In this document: positions 23,718 through 36,481 of the stretch, one piece after another
Layout of the letters: each line of letters begins with the position of its first letter
Numbering within the stretch: the first letter of the stretch is position 1
Source of the DNA: Tetrahymena thermophila SB210
Lineage: Eukaryota; Ciliophora; Oligohymenophorea; Hymenostomatida; Tetrahymenidae
Direction of reading: 5' to 3'
DNA: 64,000 nucleotides
Assembly: GCF_000189635.1 (NCBI RefSeq)
Contig: NW_002476424.1
Span: forward strand, 1 to 64,000
Made by a program: the position numbers and the translations under genes
Notes under the pieces: generated by a model
Told to the model about the DNA's origin: nothing
Database searches by the model: none
Seen by the model: the letters and a program-made list of their open reading frames with translations, nothing else

Positions 23718-25375
23718 TAGTTTAATCCATATTCAGTTAATATGTTTCCACTTCTTAGCTTTATGATATCTCCATTCGTATTATGTTTTTTACACTAAGC
23801 AAAGAATATTATTATTTTGATTGTTTATAATCTACTCATTATAGCTCTACCCAAAATCATATCATAATTTTTATAACTAATACTCTAATTTATAGAACAA
23901 ATTCCTGCTAAAGCCAAACTGCTTCCTACATTGAAACCAATCAGACTATTATAATTATTATTATTGCTTAGAGAAATTTTATTATTTTTCAGATCTCAAA
24001 TTAGTTTTAAGTTTAGTATTATACTAGAATGACTAAATAGATTTTATTTGATAGAAGAATTGTAAAGCTAAGATTTTTTAATAGTTTAATTTGATTTGGA
24101 GTCTTTTGATGCCTACTAATATAAACCTAATTTATGAAATTTGGTACTGAGATATCTAAAATTGTATTCATAAATTAATTGTTTGTAAATCTCTATGTCA
24201 TAATTATAATTATAGTGAAACAGCTAAGCAAAATTATTTCACCTAATTTTAATATATTTTTAACTTTTAATTCATTAAAGGAGAATTTTAACTGCAATAA
24301 TATTCATTTAGTAAATAAATTATGTTTTCAAAATACTAATAATAAATTAAAAAATTCAATATTTAATAACTTACTAAATTTGATTTCATTATGCTTGATC
24401 ATTAATGGTTTTAAAATCTAGAATATCATTTTGTCTATTAATAGCTTTTTAAATATATCAACAAATGATAATATAAAATTAATTGATATTAATTACCATT
24501 CCATATATTCTCCAACTCATCTTTATTTGTGAATTGCATCTTAAATATTGTTTTCTACTTAAAATCAATTCTTATATTTATTTCTACTTCAAATTATTTA
24601 AGCATTGTCTTCAGCGCTCCAACTGAAAGCTATACTTATTACTTTTCTAAAAATTTTTCCTTAGTTATCTCTCCCCTTTTATATTATGCGAAAATATCAT
24701 CCTCTTAGATCTCTTATTCCTTTTCTTCGTCATATTCATTTAGTTTATTTTTTTCTTGTGAGTTATTGCTTACTTTATTTATTAATCAAACTCCTACAAC
24801 TTTTTGTTATTTAATAATCTGCTAACCTAAAAATATATGAAGAAGATTAAGAAGATAATTCTTATGAACCTTTTGAATAATAAATAGGACAACAAGATGA
24901 AGATTTAGATAATTTTAACTTTAACAAAAGGTTAATGAATTTAAAAGATGATATTCTTAAAATGGTAATTAAATATTTGCTTAAGAAACTCCAGAATAAC
25001 CTGTTTTAATAATAAAAAAGGAAACAAAAATAAGAAGAAACTTAAAAGGAAAAGCAAATTTCTTTATATTTAGAATTTATTAAAAATAATTCGATTTCTT
25101 ATATAATAAAGCTTTTTTGTTTCTTCTTTTTGGATTCTTTTACATCTAAACTAAATGAATGGAGATATAACAGCCAATTATATTTTTAATCTAAATTTTA
25201 CCTTTTTAAAACTTTTAATTAAGAAAAAGGAGGAGATTGAATACCTTAAAGCGAAATAATAGAAGGCATTCAATATCAGTGCTATTTTTAGAATAAATAA
25301 GCTTAAATCCGTCAAAATAGTCAATATTTTTTGGATCTTGCTTCATTATTTTAAAAAGTAATCAGAAATATAATA
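23718..25375 (-). pseudogene. Relic 1 of the SP-RING/Ulp1-like gene
   Basis: Clear but degraded copy of 18241-19985. It covers the start of the C-terminal Ulp1-like domain, the 243-nt intron and the charged linker; the SP-RING part and the last ~220 codons are absent. Small indels and TGA codons break the frame. An internal block (24833-25104) is inverted. The right edge jumps from the equivalent of source position ~19979 directly to the equivalent of ~22088 in the EF-hand gene. Confidence 0.85.
24833..25104 (+). repeat. Inverted block inside SP-RING relic 1
   Basis: The plus strand here reads like the coding strand of the SP-RING linker (source 19400-19690, complement), for example gaagaagattaagaagataa followed by tcttatgaacct. 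The flanks on both sides keep the opposite orientation. The block was therefore flipped after duplication. Confidence 0.85.
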
Positions 25376-26040
25376 ATAATTTTAAAATTCTTAGATTTAT
25401 ATTTTTACATGCAATAATGCTTTTTAATTATTGCCTTATTATGTTATGATACTTAAATGTACTATAAGATTTTAGTTATTGTATCCATTGCTCCCAAGTG
25501 ATTAATGCATATTTTTGTAGCTAAGTTATAAATCATATTCTAATTCTTATAATTCTATTTAGCTATTTTAATCATTTTCTTAAGTAGAATATCAATTTAA
25601 AATAATTCAATATATTTTTGAGAAATAGTAAATAACATATAGCCAAAACAGAGTTCTATCCGAGCCAATGACTTGAATTTAGATAGCAGAATAATATTAA
25701 CATGTCTATTTTTGATTACATCTAGTTAAAATTTAATAACTTAAATAACTCCATTCAAATTAATTTTTGAAGGTTTGACTAAAGTTGATTTGAGATTATA
25801 TAAATAGTAATTACAATATGTTTAAATTATGAAAAAAATAGTAGTTTTATAAAGTATTAAAAACCACCTTTTAATTTTTATCAATCATACTTTTTAATTT
25901 ATATAAAAATATATCAAGATACAAATAGGGTATGTATTGAAGAATAAAAATAAGTACTGTAAAATGTTTATAACTCGTTATATTTATACCCATTTTTAAG
26001 AGAGTCTAATTTAAATGATTCGTTTATTTTTTGATTCTTA
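25376..26040 (-). pseudogene. Relic 1 of the EF-hand gene and its 5' flank
   Basis: Matches 22088-22310 (the C-terminal codons up to the second EF-hand), then skips to the 5' flank near 22980-23700. Most of the coding region, including the membrane anchor and first EF-hand, is deleted. It cannot encode a functional product. Confidence 0.75.
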
Positions 26041-26440
26041 TAAGGCTGGGTAGGCAAAAAAGTAGAGGGAAATAAGTATATTTTTTGTTTGATACTTTTG
26101 ATATTTTTCAATTGCTGAAATAAAAATAATCATTTTAAAAAAAGAAAAATAGAGAAATGGGATTTAGGTTTGTTTAGTAAATAAATAAAATTAGAAGTAT
26201 TAGTATCGAGTTACCTTCTAGTATTGATTAAAAAACTAGTCCAGTGATAGTAATTAATTATATAAATTTTATTTACAGTTATATGTTTGTTTTTCTAGAC
26301 AAATTTTAGAAAAATTCTTCATAATTAGCTATTTTATTTTAGAAAGCATTATTTAAATAATCAATAGATAGTCACTTATATTACGAATTTAAAAGATCAT
26401 GATAAACAAAAAATTAACAATCAATTAATTAATTTAAAAT
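26041..26440 (+). other. Orphan copy of the receptor-gene upstream region
   Basis: Strong match to the sequence just upstream of all three receptor genes (landmarks gggtaggcaaaaaagtagag, gagaaatgggatttagg, agtccagtgatagtaatta). No receptor ATG or coding sequence follows; an EF-hand relic begins instead at ~26441. This is best explained as the promoter ghost of a lost fourth receptor copy. Confidence 0.75.
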
Positions 26441-27100
26441 CTTGTCAGAAATATAATAGCAATCTTAAATTCTTAGTTTTAAATTTTTAGAGGATTAAAT
26501 GTCTTTTAATTATTGCCTTATTACGATACTAAAATTTAATATATATTTTTAATTATTCATTTCGATTACTTCTTAGTGATTGAAGCATATTTTTGAGAGC
26601 TAAGTTGTAAATCCGCTCCTAATTCTAATAATTCTATTTAGTTATTTATCTTAATCTTCATCTAAAGCAGTTTATTTTAAATATTGCTTAGTATTTTAAA
26701 ATTATCATAAAATTAAATTGCTTAAATATTGATTGAATTAGAAAAAAATCAATTTTAATAAATAAAGATTAAAGAATAAAGTAGTATATTAAAAAAAAAT
26801 TCAATAAACTGTTTTCAAAATACAACATTATAAATAATTTTAGAAAAATTGTTAGTTTAATAAATTATTTTAGTTTTTAGTAAATCAAATAAAATATCTG
26901 AATTAACTAAGTAATAAACAATTACTTTTTCTATAACCATAATAAAAATTAATTACTATGAATTACTAATACATAATATTAGCATATTCAGCACAGAGGT
27001 CTGTCCTAAATAATAAATTGAATTTACATAGTGGGATTATGTTAAGCAACTTTTAATTTTTTTTATTTACTCTAGTTGAAATTCTAAATAACTGAAATAA
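26441..27100 (-). pseudogene. Relic 2 of the EF-hand gene and its 5' flank
   Basis: Second internally deleted copy: source 22088-22312 joined to ~22965-23320. It keeps the codons for EREQW-like and DEDQ-like segments in degraded form. The same deletion end points as relics 1 and 3 show that they share one deleted ancestor. Confidence 0.75.
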
Positions 27101-27329
27101 CTCCAGTAAATGAATTTTTGAATGCTTGAATAAAGTTGATTTGAGATTACATTAATATTAATCGCAATATCCAAAAATTATGAAAAAAAATATTAGTTTT
27201 ATAAAATATTATATACATTCTTAAATTTTCATCAGCTATTATTTTTAATTTATTTAAAAATATACCAAAATAAAAATTAGCTAAGTATTGATGAACAAAA
27301 ATAAATACTGTAAAATATTAATAACTCCT

Positions 27330-27899
27330 TACATTAATACCCATTTTTGAGAGAAGTTAACTTAAGCAATTTGCTTAATTTTTTTGAATCTTAAAAGGAT
27401 GGGCATGCAAATAAATAGAGGGATATAAGTATGTTTTTTGTAGGTTATTGAATAATTTCGATATTTTTCAATCGCAAGAAATAAGTATCTAGAAAAAATA
27501 TATTATTTTTAAAAAATCAGAAATGGGATTTAGGTTTGTTCAGGGTTATAAAAATAAAATCACAAATTTAAGTATCAAGCAACCTTCTTGTATAAATTAA
27601 AAAATTAATCCAGTAGAATAGGTTGATTATTTATATTTTATTTACATTTATTTGCTTATAATTTTCCTAAGTTCTAAAGAAAACTTTAGCTATAGAAAAA
27701 TGCTTTTCATAATTAACTGATTTTATTAAGCTATTTTATTTTTAAATTTTTTGATTTTAAAGGCGGCCTTTATATAAAGTAAATCATTTATCACTGTTAT
27801 TACTAATATAAAAAATCAAATTCAGCAAAAAATAAATAAATAATCAATTAAATAATTGAAAAGTATTAATTAATTAAAAAAACAATTAATATTATAATA
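27330..27899 (+). promoter_or_regulatory. Upstream region of receptor copy A, conserved in all copies
   Basis: This block recurs before copies B (~35975-36481) and C (~42850-43406) and as an orphan at 26041. Copies keep the order: a tacccatttttgagag motif, ~60 bp spacer, a tgggtaggcaaa motif (tgggcatgcaaa here), aaatgggatttagg, then an A-rich leader ending acaattaatat before the ATG. Conservation in noncoding DNA suggests regulatory content, or simply recent duplication. Confidence 0.55.
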
Positions 27900-30800
27900 A
27901 TGTTATCAACTATCTTAGTTTATTTACTTTTCAGTTTAATACAGAGAAGTATCTCTTATAACCTTAGTCCAGAAGATGAAATAAATGTTCCTGTTTTTCA
28001 GCCAGTTCCATCTTTAACAATAGATACTTCTTTACTATGTAAGGATGCATAATCAAATTAGTTATAACCATTTACTCAATCGTCTAAAAAATATGTAGCG
28101 CTTAGCATGGGAAATTGTGGAGTATATATCTTTGATATTACTTATTTAAATAATCCTTTGATCGTTTTTAATGACACGCTTGCTTTTAATGGATACACAT
28201 AGGGAATAACTTTCAGTGATACTACAAAGTTTCTATGGATTGGACATTCGACTGGTTAATTTTTTGGTATCGATACTAAAATTTAACCTTTTGCTATCAC
28301 CGTTAAAGGAGTATCTAAAGGTAATTTATCAATAAACAAGATAATCCTATGGCCTCTGGATAATAATGTCCTCTTTTTAATGTGTTTTACCTAATTTTAA
28401 ATATTTAATTTTAGGGAGCCAAGCTAAGGGTTGATCTATCTATAATCAGTAAACGTTAATGGAATTAATACCTTCTAAATTGAATTTGTTAGAGGATATT
28501 CAATTGCTTTAGTTACTACATCAAATGTAGGAGTTTAGTTTTTTACAGTTAGCAATGGAAAAGATATAAACAGTATCTCTTTTACTTATTCCTGTTTTCT
28601 AAAGCCTTTGTTTTTTGATGTTACTAATTTCTAACTAATTGATGAGAATACGATCGCTATTATGATGGTATACAGAGGTGCTTATATCTATAATATTTAA
28701 AATTTTCTTGATAGTGGAGGCTAGACTTGTACAACTACTATATTTTAGTGGATTGATTAAACTGAAATTGAAGGATAAGGTGGTTAAATGTATCTTTCTT
28801 AAAATAGAAGATATCTCTATACATAATTTAGATCAGTGGGAGTTCAAGTATATGATGTTAAGGATAAGACATTCTAAATTGTCCAAAGAATATTTATTGA
28901 ATCTAACTGTAACGATATACGATTAAGCAGTGCAGAAGATCTCCTTTATTATACGAACTCATTAACATTGTAAATATTTGAAAGGACTACGCCAAACTTC
29001 AACAGAGACGTTCCAAATTTAATGCTGAATTAGTATTAGATTACTTCTTATAACTTCTTCAAAGAAGAGCGTAAAACTGGCAGTCTAGATTACTACTGCT
29101 ATTTCAACTAGAATAAACAAGAACTATATATGGCGAGAGCTGATTTTGGAGCTGCTGTTTTTAAATATCCTGGACAAGGAATTTTAGAGAGTTAATCATT
29201 CGTCTATAGATAATCAAGTAAACCGTTTCCAAATAGTAAAATTGCTTTTCTCTAAGATAATAGCACAGCTTATCTATCTCGTATAGCAGGTGGATTATCA
29301 ATTATCGATTTTAGTAATTCTAGTTCTCCAGTAATATTAAAAGAAAATGTTACTTTAGGTTCTCCTATTGTTGCCTTTGTTTATGTAGAATTTTTCAAAG
29401 ATTTTTAATTTGGAGTTGTTTGTAATTACGTAAATGGATATATAATTTCTATTAAAGACCCTCTAAATCCTTTTATTATCAGTGTCATAGATACATATAA
29501 GTACACAGGAGGAGATGCTAGCTTTATTAAAGCATTTATAAGTAAAGACAACAATAGAATGTTCATGATGCTCGAATCTCTTGGCATGTTCGTAGGAAAT
29601 ATTACTGACCCGTTAAATCCTTAAATAATTTCTTCATTTTTTGCTTTTGGATGTGCAGATTTTAAGTATTGATTAAATTCTTTTACATTTTTAAATACTT
29701 ACTATTTAACTAATAAAATACAAGAAGAGTATTTAGCTAAAAATATAATTAAATTGACTTTTTTGCTATTTATTATTAATCAAATTAAAAAATTTTTTAC
29801 TTAAAAATTTTTATTAATTTTTTTTAGATTAACTTAAGACGAAAAGTATGGCATTTTAGCTGCCACTTTCAAAGGTATTATAATATTGTAAAATCAACCT
29901 AATTATACACTAACACAAATATCTGAATTGAAGGTAGTGGGTTCTCTTCATCATTTCATTTTAATGTCAAATGATTAGTATATTTTAGCTACAACTTTTG
30001 AATATTCTTCAATAATTCTAATAAGCATAGTTGATATTCTTAAACCTACAATTGTGTAAATTATTGGAGATTCAGGTGCATGTGGTTACTATAGCTTGTG
30101 TCTTACAAGTGATAATACATAGGTATTTATAACAAACTAGTATTTCTTATATCTTCTTTAAGTTTAAAATTAAATAATCTTGCATACTTAAATTTATTTA
30201 CTATAAAGCTTATCTAATTCTAATCAATTTAAGCGATAAGTCTTGCCAAAAAGATAACCATTATAAGTTGGCTAAAAAATTGAGATGCATTTGGTTCCCA
30301 TTTATTAGAGTTAAGGTATAAGAGTTAACAGTGCTCAGTATTATTTTTAAAATACTCTTCAAGCTTTACCCTCGTGGATAATATTTTAGCCAAGCACTTA
30401 AATATTAAGCTTGAGCATCAGCAAAGATTCCCTTTAAAGAGATAGTGAAGGGTAGTATATTGACACTATTCAGTAAGTAGTTTTCCTAACTTACTAGTCA
30501 GTAGTAGACTCAGCTTTTGTAAATAATTACCTACAAATCAACGATGATGACTCTCTTTCTATAAAGGAAGCCTGCATAATTACTGGAATTATGGATTAAA
30601 GTGGATTCGTTTAACCTTCCTATACTCCATCTTAAGAATTAAATCTTGGAATAAATGAATAAATTTATCTAGCAAAATGGTAAGGGTCGTAATAAAGCCT
30701 CGTTAAGAAATTTATATAGTATGTTATAAACTAAAATATTATAAATTATACTATCAGCTTTTATATTACTTAATCCATTCAAGTTGATTTAAAAAATAAG

Positions 30801-33599
30801 AATTAAATTATATTTTCTATTTCAAATGACATAACAGTTGAATTACAAATTGTTGAAAGAATTGCTGGGGGATATACTCTACCAACAAACAAGATTAAAT
30901 TTGTCAATAAAAGCTATTCAAGTGTACTTATTCTAATTTCTTCTGCCTCAGATTAACTTAAACTTGAGGGTAGCCTTAATAATATAAATAGCATCTTATA
31001 AAACGGTTTGAAGTATTCAATTAGTAAAAACATTTCCTCTGAAGATATATTAATTTAAATGACAGTTTCTGATGGAGTTAACTATGATTATATCAATACC
31101 TTTTCTTATAAAGACGCGGTTTTTTTATCTCTATAAACTCCAGTTACTCTTTCATAAGACATTAATTTATAAAGTGACTTTAACTCTAAATATGATAGTG
31201 GAAAAATTTATATTTATGACAGTTTTTAGTATCAAATAAGTAGCTCAGTCTTTACATGTAATGATTCACCTATTTTACAGTACTCAGTTAAGATAAAATA
31301 AGAAAACCAATTTGTTGATATTCCTAAAGGTTATTGGATTTAATTCTCTCCTACTGATAGAGTGTTAACTGGAAATCCCCCAGTTTCTTATTTTAACAGC
31401 TTTGTTGTGATCTAAGTTAATGCTACAGATGGCTACACTTATAGTGTTGACCAATTTACCATAAATCCTTGCCTGATACCTTTCAGTTACGCTATTCAGT
31501 TAGCTATTTAAATTCTTGGACCTATATTTGGTATACTAGGATTGTATAAGTATAAGCATTTGATCTATAATATATATTTTAAATAATAATATATCTACTC
31601 TAAAGATGTTGCTTATGTAGGAGAAATATATTAAAAATAAATAACAATAACTAATGATGTTAGAGGTTTAGCAAAGAAATTATGGAAATTTTTCCAAAAA
31701 ACACTAGGAGAGAAAGAGATTTTGTGTTAATTATCTCAGTAATTAATGAAAGAAAATTAGGCTACAAGCTACCAATACTTTAATCCTAAAAAGAGAGAGG
31801 AGGATTTAAAAAATATAGAAGAAGAAGATGATATTAGTTTTGAAGAAGAGGTTATTAATAAAATGTACCCTTTTGGAGTAAATAAAGATTAAATAGGAAT
31901 AGTAGATAGAAAATCTAAAAATATTATGATGCAAAGTTCGCAAAAGTTAAATCTATCTTTAAAAAGAGGATTATCAGTAACCAAGACTATTAACTAAAAT
32001 GAAAATAGTCCAAAATTTGAATGTTCTCTACCAAATACGGAAAAATGTACTACAAATTTTCAAATTAATAACTAGATTTAATAAAATCAAAATCTTTTTA
32101 AATCAACTAAATATGAAGTAAAGTAGAAAAGAAAATTAGTGGATTAAAATGTAAACTCTAAATCTGTAGCTGACAGCATAAGATTTGATCTATTACAAAT
32201 GTCAACCTAACACATTAAAATGGATTAAAGCAACATAAATTATCTAGAGGGAAATGAAATTAATCTTTTTGAAAATGGGCAAATTAATTTTTCATCAATT
32301 TTATAATTCATTAAATAAAAATAAGAATAGCTACATGAAAAAAATAGAATTCTTAATGAAAAGTAGCTAGAATCTCTTTTAAATAGATATTCTATGTTGT
32401 CATAAGCTATTTGCTGCTATTTTGTAGACTACTTAATCGAAAAAGATAAAATTACTAAAAAAATATTTGAATGTATGCATAGTAAAGCTTGCCAGTATTA
32501 TTTGAAAATAGATTGGTATAAAGCATATGTTGACATAAAACATTCTTTTGATAACATGAATTCTTACCCTGAAATTAATATTAATGAAAAGACATATTCT
32601 GCTTCTCTTAGAGAAATTTTTAGCTCTATTTCAAGATATTATTATGATCCAGATACTAAAAATCCTAAGGAAATAAGATTTTTCTAGGCTTTACTCAAAG
32701 AAGCTATTAAATCAAGGGCCATTGGGTTCTCTAGCAAATCTACTTAATTCCTTTAAGTGACTCAAGGAGAGAGCTTACATACATTTAGCCACCTAATTTA
32801 GTCAGTTAAGACATTCGAAAAAAGCTCTTATACCTTATGTTGTTATACTTTGCGTAAGCTTCTAGACATCCATTACTTAGAAAAAGGATTAACAGATAAT
32901 GAAAAACTGCCTTCTTGGATTCACTCTATAGATTTAATTAATGGAGTAATATTAATTAGTGGAATTCCAGAGAAAAAAGATATAGGAAGCATATTAATTA
33001 AAATTATAGACTCATCTTAGTTCATTGTTAAAAGCTTTGAAATCCAAGTTCTTTAAAAATAAACAGAAAATAACGGAGAGAAAATAATTTAAACACATGG
33101 TTAAAATCATACTTAGTTAATAAATATTTAAAATAATTCAGACTAATCATAATTTAATTTGTAAAAAATATATTAAAAAAATAGATTAAAGAAAGCTTCT
33201 ACCTTTGCTAAAAATGCTAATCTTGAAATTTAATTAGCCTAATCATATTAAATACATGATATTAATCAATTAAATGGAGAAAGCTCTCCTTATTCCCCAA
33301 TAAATCACATTAAATATGCAGACTTAGATGAATAACCCTTATAATTGGATGAAGTATAAGAGATTGAATTAAAATCTATGAAAACTGCTTAACAAAATAT
33401 ACAATAAAGAAAATAATAGTTAGTTAAGTCATTAAAATAATCTGATTTTGCTGTAAATATGAGTCAACAAGCAAATAAGTAATTACCTGAAAATTCTTAT
33501 TTGATGCTAAATACAATTAGTTTATAAACTTAAGAGATAGATAATCAAAATGTTAATAATATTGAATAAATTTAAAAATAACTTTAAAATATTCCTTGA
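27900..33599 (+). CDS. LVIVD-repeat receptor-like membrane protein, copy A
   Basis: Two exons, 27900-29665 and 29828-33599, give 1,845 residues. A signal peptide (MLSTILVYLLFSLIQRSIS) leads into a large ectodomain of LVIVD-type beta-propeller repeats, seen as GVYIFDITYLNNPLIV, GLSIIDFSNSSSPVIL, GYIISIKDPLNPFIV and ISIVDILKPTIVQII. Segments resembling cadherin-like (dystroglycan-type) domains follow, then one membrane segment near residue 1145 (LAIQILGPIFGILGLY). The cytoplasmic tail of ~690 residues starts with KYKHLIYN and contains a conserved middle part (CCYFVDYLIEKDKITKKIFE, then RKLLDIHYLEKG) and a Gln/Asn-rich end. The intron interrupts a codon after ADF in all copies. The architecture is of a surface or adhesion receptor; ligand and role are unknown. 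Stop TGA is at 33597. Confidence 0.85.
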
Positions 33600-34219
33600 C
33601 TAAAAGCTAAATAAGAAACTATTGAAAAAAGGTATTACATTAATTCACATTTGAAAAAATAGCATACACTAAATGAAGACGAAAAGTAAATCATAAACAT
33701 CTAAAGTGGTTTAGCTGAAATTTGATTTTATCTTTCTAAGTTCTAAATTTAATTACCAATAGATAGATAGATAAATAGGTATCTCATCTTTAAAAAATTT
33801 TATTATTAATGAAATAATATTTATTTTAACAATAATGTAATTATATTATATTTTTAAAGAATAATATTCATTTTTTAAGTTCCTTTAATTCATTATTTTT
33901 ATTATCAAAGTAATTAATTAGAATATTTTTTTTTGTTTTTAATCAGTTTTCTAATTTTAATTCATCTATTTTTGGTATTTAGCCTAAATATTTTCTATTA
34001 TCTATATCTAGTCTGCTATAAAAATTCATATCCCTTCTCCCTTCTAAAATTTTTATATTAGAAGTGAAATACGCATTTGGTATAAAATATCTTAATTTTT
34101 TAATAAAGCTGTTAGTGGTGACAAAATATGGAGTATTGGTTAATTTTTCACATCCAATATTTTGAAAACACAATGAACCAATCAATACCAATTATTTTTA
34201 AAAAAATGTATTTTAAACC
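33600..34219. other. Spacer after receptor copy A
   Basis: Receptor 3' flank. The segment around 33960-34060 (tatttagcctaaatattttc, then catatcccttctccctt) recurs after copy B near 42570-42650. It contains a gatagatagata tract at 33763. No gene was seen. Confidence 0.55.
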
Positions 34220-35185
34220 AATACTCAAATATATTTTTAACTTTTAATATATTAAAGGAGAATTTTAACTGCAATAAGATTCACTTAGAGTAAATAAATT
34301 ATGCTATCAAAACACTAATAATAATTTAAAAAATGCAATATTTTAATAACTTATTTAGCTTAATTTCATTTTGATTAATCAAGAATGGTTTTTAAATTTA
34401 AAATAAAATTTTGTGTATTAATAGCTATTTAAATATATTTTCAAGTGATAATACCAAATTAATTGATATTAATTACCATTCCATACATTCTCCACTTATC
34501 TTCCTTTGTAAATTGCATCTTAAATATTGTTTTTCTACTTAAAATCACATATCTAATTCAAATTATTTAAGTATTGCCTTCAGCTCTCCAACTGAAAGCT
34601 ATACTTATTGCTTTTCTAAAAAATTTTTCTTAATTATTTCTCCTCTTTCATATTATGCGAAAATGTCATCCACTGAGATCTCTTCTTCCTCTTTTTCATC
34701 ATATTCGTTATTATCTTTTTTCTTATGAGTTTTTGCTTACTTTATTTATAAATCAAACTCCTGCAACTTTTTGTTATTTAATAATCTGCTAACCTATAAA
34801 ATTATGAAGAAGATTAAGAAGATAATTCTTATGAACCTTTAGAATAATAAAAAGATCAACAAGATGAATGTGTTTTAATAATTAAAAAGGAAACAAAAAT
34901 AAGAAGAAACTGAAAAGGAAAAATAAAAGTAAATTTTTTTATATTTAAGATTTATTAAAAAAAAAACTTCTAATTTGGGAGAGCTTTCTTGTTTCTTCTT
35001 TTTGATATTTAAATTTTACCTTCTTCAAACTTTTAATTAAGAAAAAGAAAGAGATAGAAAACCTAACGGTGATATAATAGATGGCATAGAACTATCAGTG
35101 CTAATTTTAGAATCAAAAAGCTTAAATTCTTCAAAATAGTCAATATTTTTTGGATCTTGGTTAATCATTTTAAAAATTAATTAGA
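34220..35185 (-). pseudogene. Relic 2 of the SP-RING/Ulp1-like gene
   Basis: Degraded copy of about 18815-19985: part of the long intron and the charged linker. It is shorter than relic 1 and lacks all Ulp1-like codons. It carries the same inverted internal block (34798-34965), so it descends from relic 1 or from their common inverted ancestor. Confidence 0.8.
34798..34965 (+). repeat. Inverted block inside SP-RING relic 2
   Basis: Reads in the same reversed orientation as 24833-25104 and starts with the same gaagattaagaagataattc. It is shorter because of an internal deletion after aacaagatgaa. Confidence 0.8.
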
Positions 35186-35900
35186 AATATAATAATAATA
35201 ATAATAATTTAAAATTCTTAGTTAAATATTTTTACATGTCTTAATGCTATTTAATTATTGCCTTACTATGTTATGATACTAAAATATGCTATAAGTTTTT
35301 AGTTATTTATTTCCGTTACTCCCTAGTGATTGATGCAGATTTTGTATGGCTAAGTTATAAATCACATCTTAGTTCTTTTATCTATTTTAAACATTTTCTA
35401 AAACAATTTAGTTTAAAAATTGTTTAATATTTTTAAATTTTCGCAAAATTAAGCTATATTAATATTTTTTGATTAGTCAAGTATCAATTTACAATAATTC
35501 ATATGTTTTTGAGAAATAGTAAATAACAAAAATTGAATATTAATTTAAAATTTATTGAAAACTTTCAAAATACAATATTAAAAAAATTTAAAGAAAAATA
35601 CTTAATTAAATAAATTATTTTAGTTTTTTTGTAAATCCAATTAATATTGAAATTAGTCTAATAAGTAACATACTACTTTTTCAATAAACTTTATAAAAAT
35701 TTATTACTGTGAAATATTAATACATAATATTAGCTTTATTATTGCCAAAGTAGAGGTCTGTTCTAGCTAATGACTTGAATTTAGATAGAAGAATCATTGT
35801 AACAATTATTTATTTTTGATTTAACTCTAGTTGAAATTTTAATAATTGAAATAACTCCAGTAAAATCAATTTTTGAAGATTTGACTAAAGTTGATCTTTT
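35186..35900 (-). pseudogene. Relic 3 of the EF-hand gene and its 5' flank
   Basis: Begins with the same junction as relic 1 (agaaatataataataataa) and holds the degraded C-terminal codons. It then skips to the EF-hand 5' flank, including the gtagaggtctg landmark at ~35750. Most coding sequence is missing. Confidence 0.75.
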
Positions 35901-35974
35901 TAAAAATATAAAGATACTAATCAGGTGTGTATTTATAAATAAAAATAAATACTGTAAAATATTTATAACTTAAT

Positions 35975-36481
35975 ACATTAATACCCATTTTTGAGAGAGT
36001 CTAATTTAAATTAATTTTTTCCTTTATTTTTTTGATTTTTTAAAGGTTGGGTAGGCAAAAAGTAGAGAGATATAAGTATTTTTTTTGTTAGATACTTTAG
36101 ATATTTTTCAATCACCAAAATAAAAATAATCATTTTAAAAAAAGTGAAATGGGATTTGGTTTGTTTAGTATAAATAAAGTTAGTAGTAATAGTATTGATC
36201 TACCTTCTAGTGTTGATTAAAAAATTAGTCCAGTAATAGTAATTAATTATTTAAATTTTATTTACACTTATTTGTTTGTATTTATCAAGAAATTTTAAAA
36301 AATTGCTTTTCATAATTAATGAATTTTGTTTGGCAATTTTATCAACTTTTAAACTATTATTTAAATAATTAATAGTTTTTCACTGATATTAAGAATCTAA
36401 AAGATTAATCTAAACAAAAAATAAATAATTAATTAATTTAAAAGTATTAATTACAAAAAAAAAAACAATTAATATCATATA
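35975..36481 (+). promoter_or_regulatory. Upstream region of receptor copy B
   Basis: Same ordered motifs as upstream of copy A: aatacccatttttgagagag at 35981, gttgggtaggcaaaaag at ~36046, gaaatgggatttgg, then an A-rich leader before the ATG at 36482. Confidence 0.55.

Noticed and set aside
28678-28926. 82-codon plus frame inside receptor copy A
   Set aside because: An out-of-frame shadow; the correct frame continues through TAA/TAG codons.
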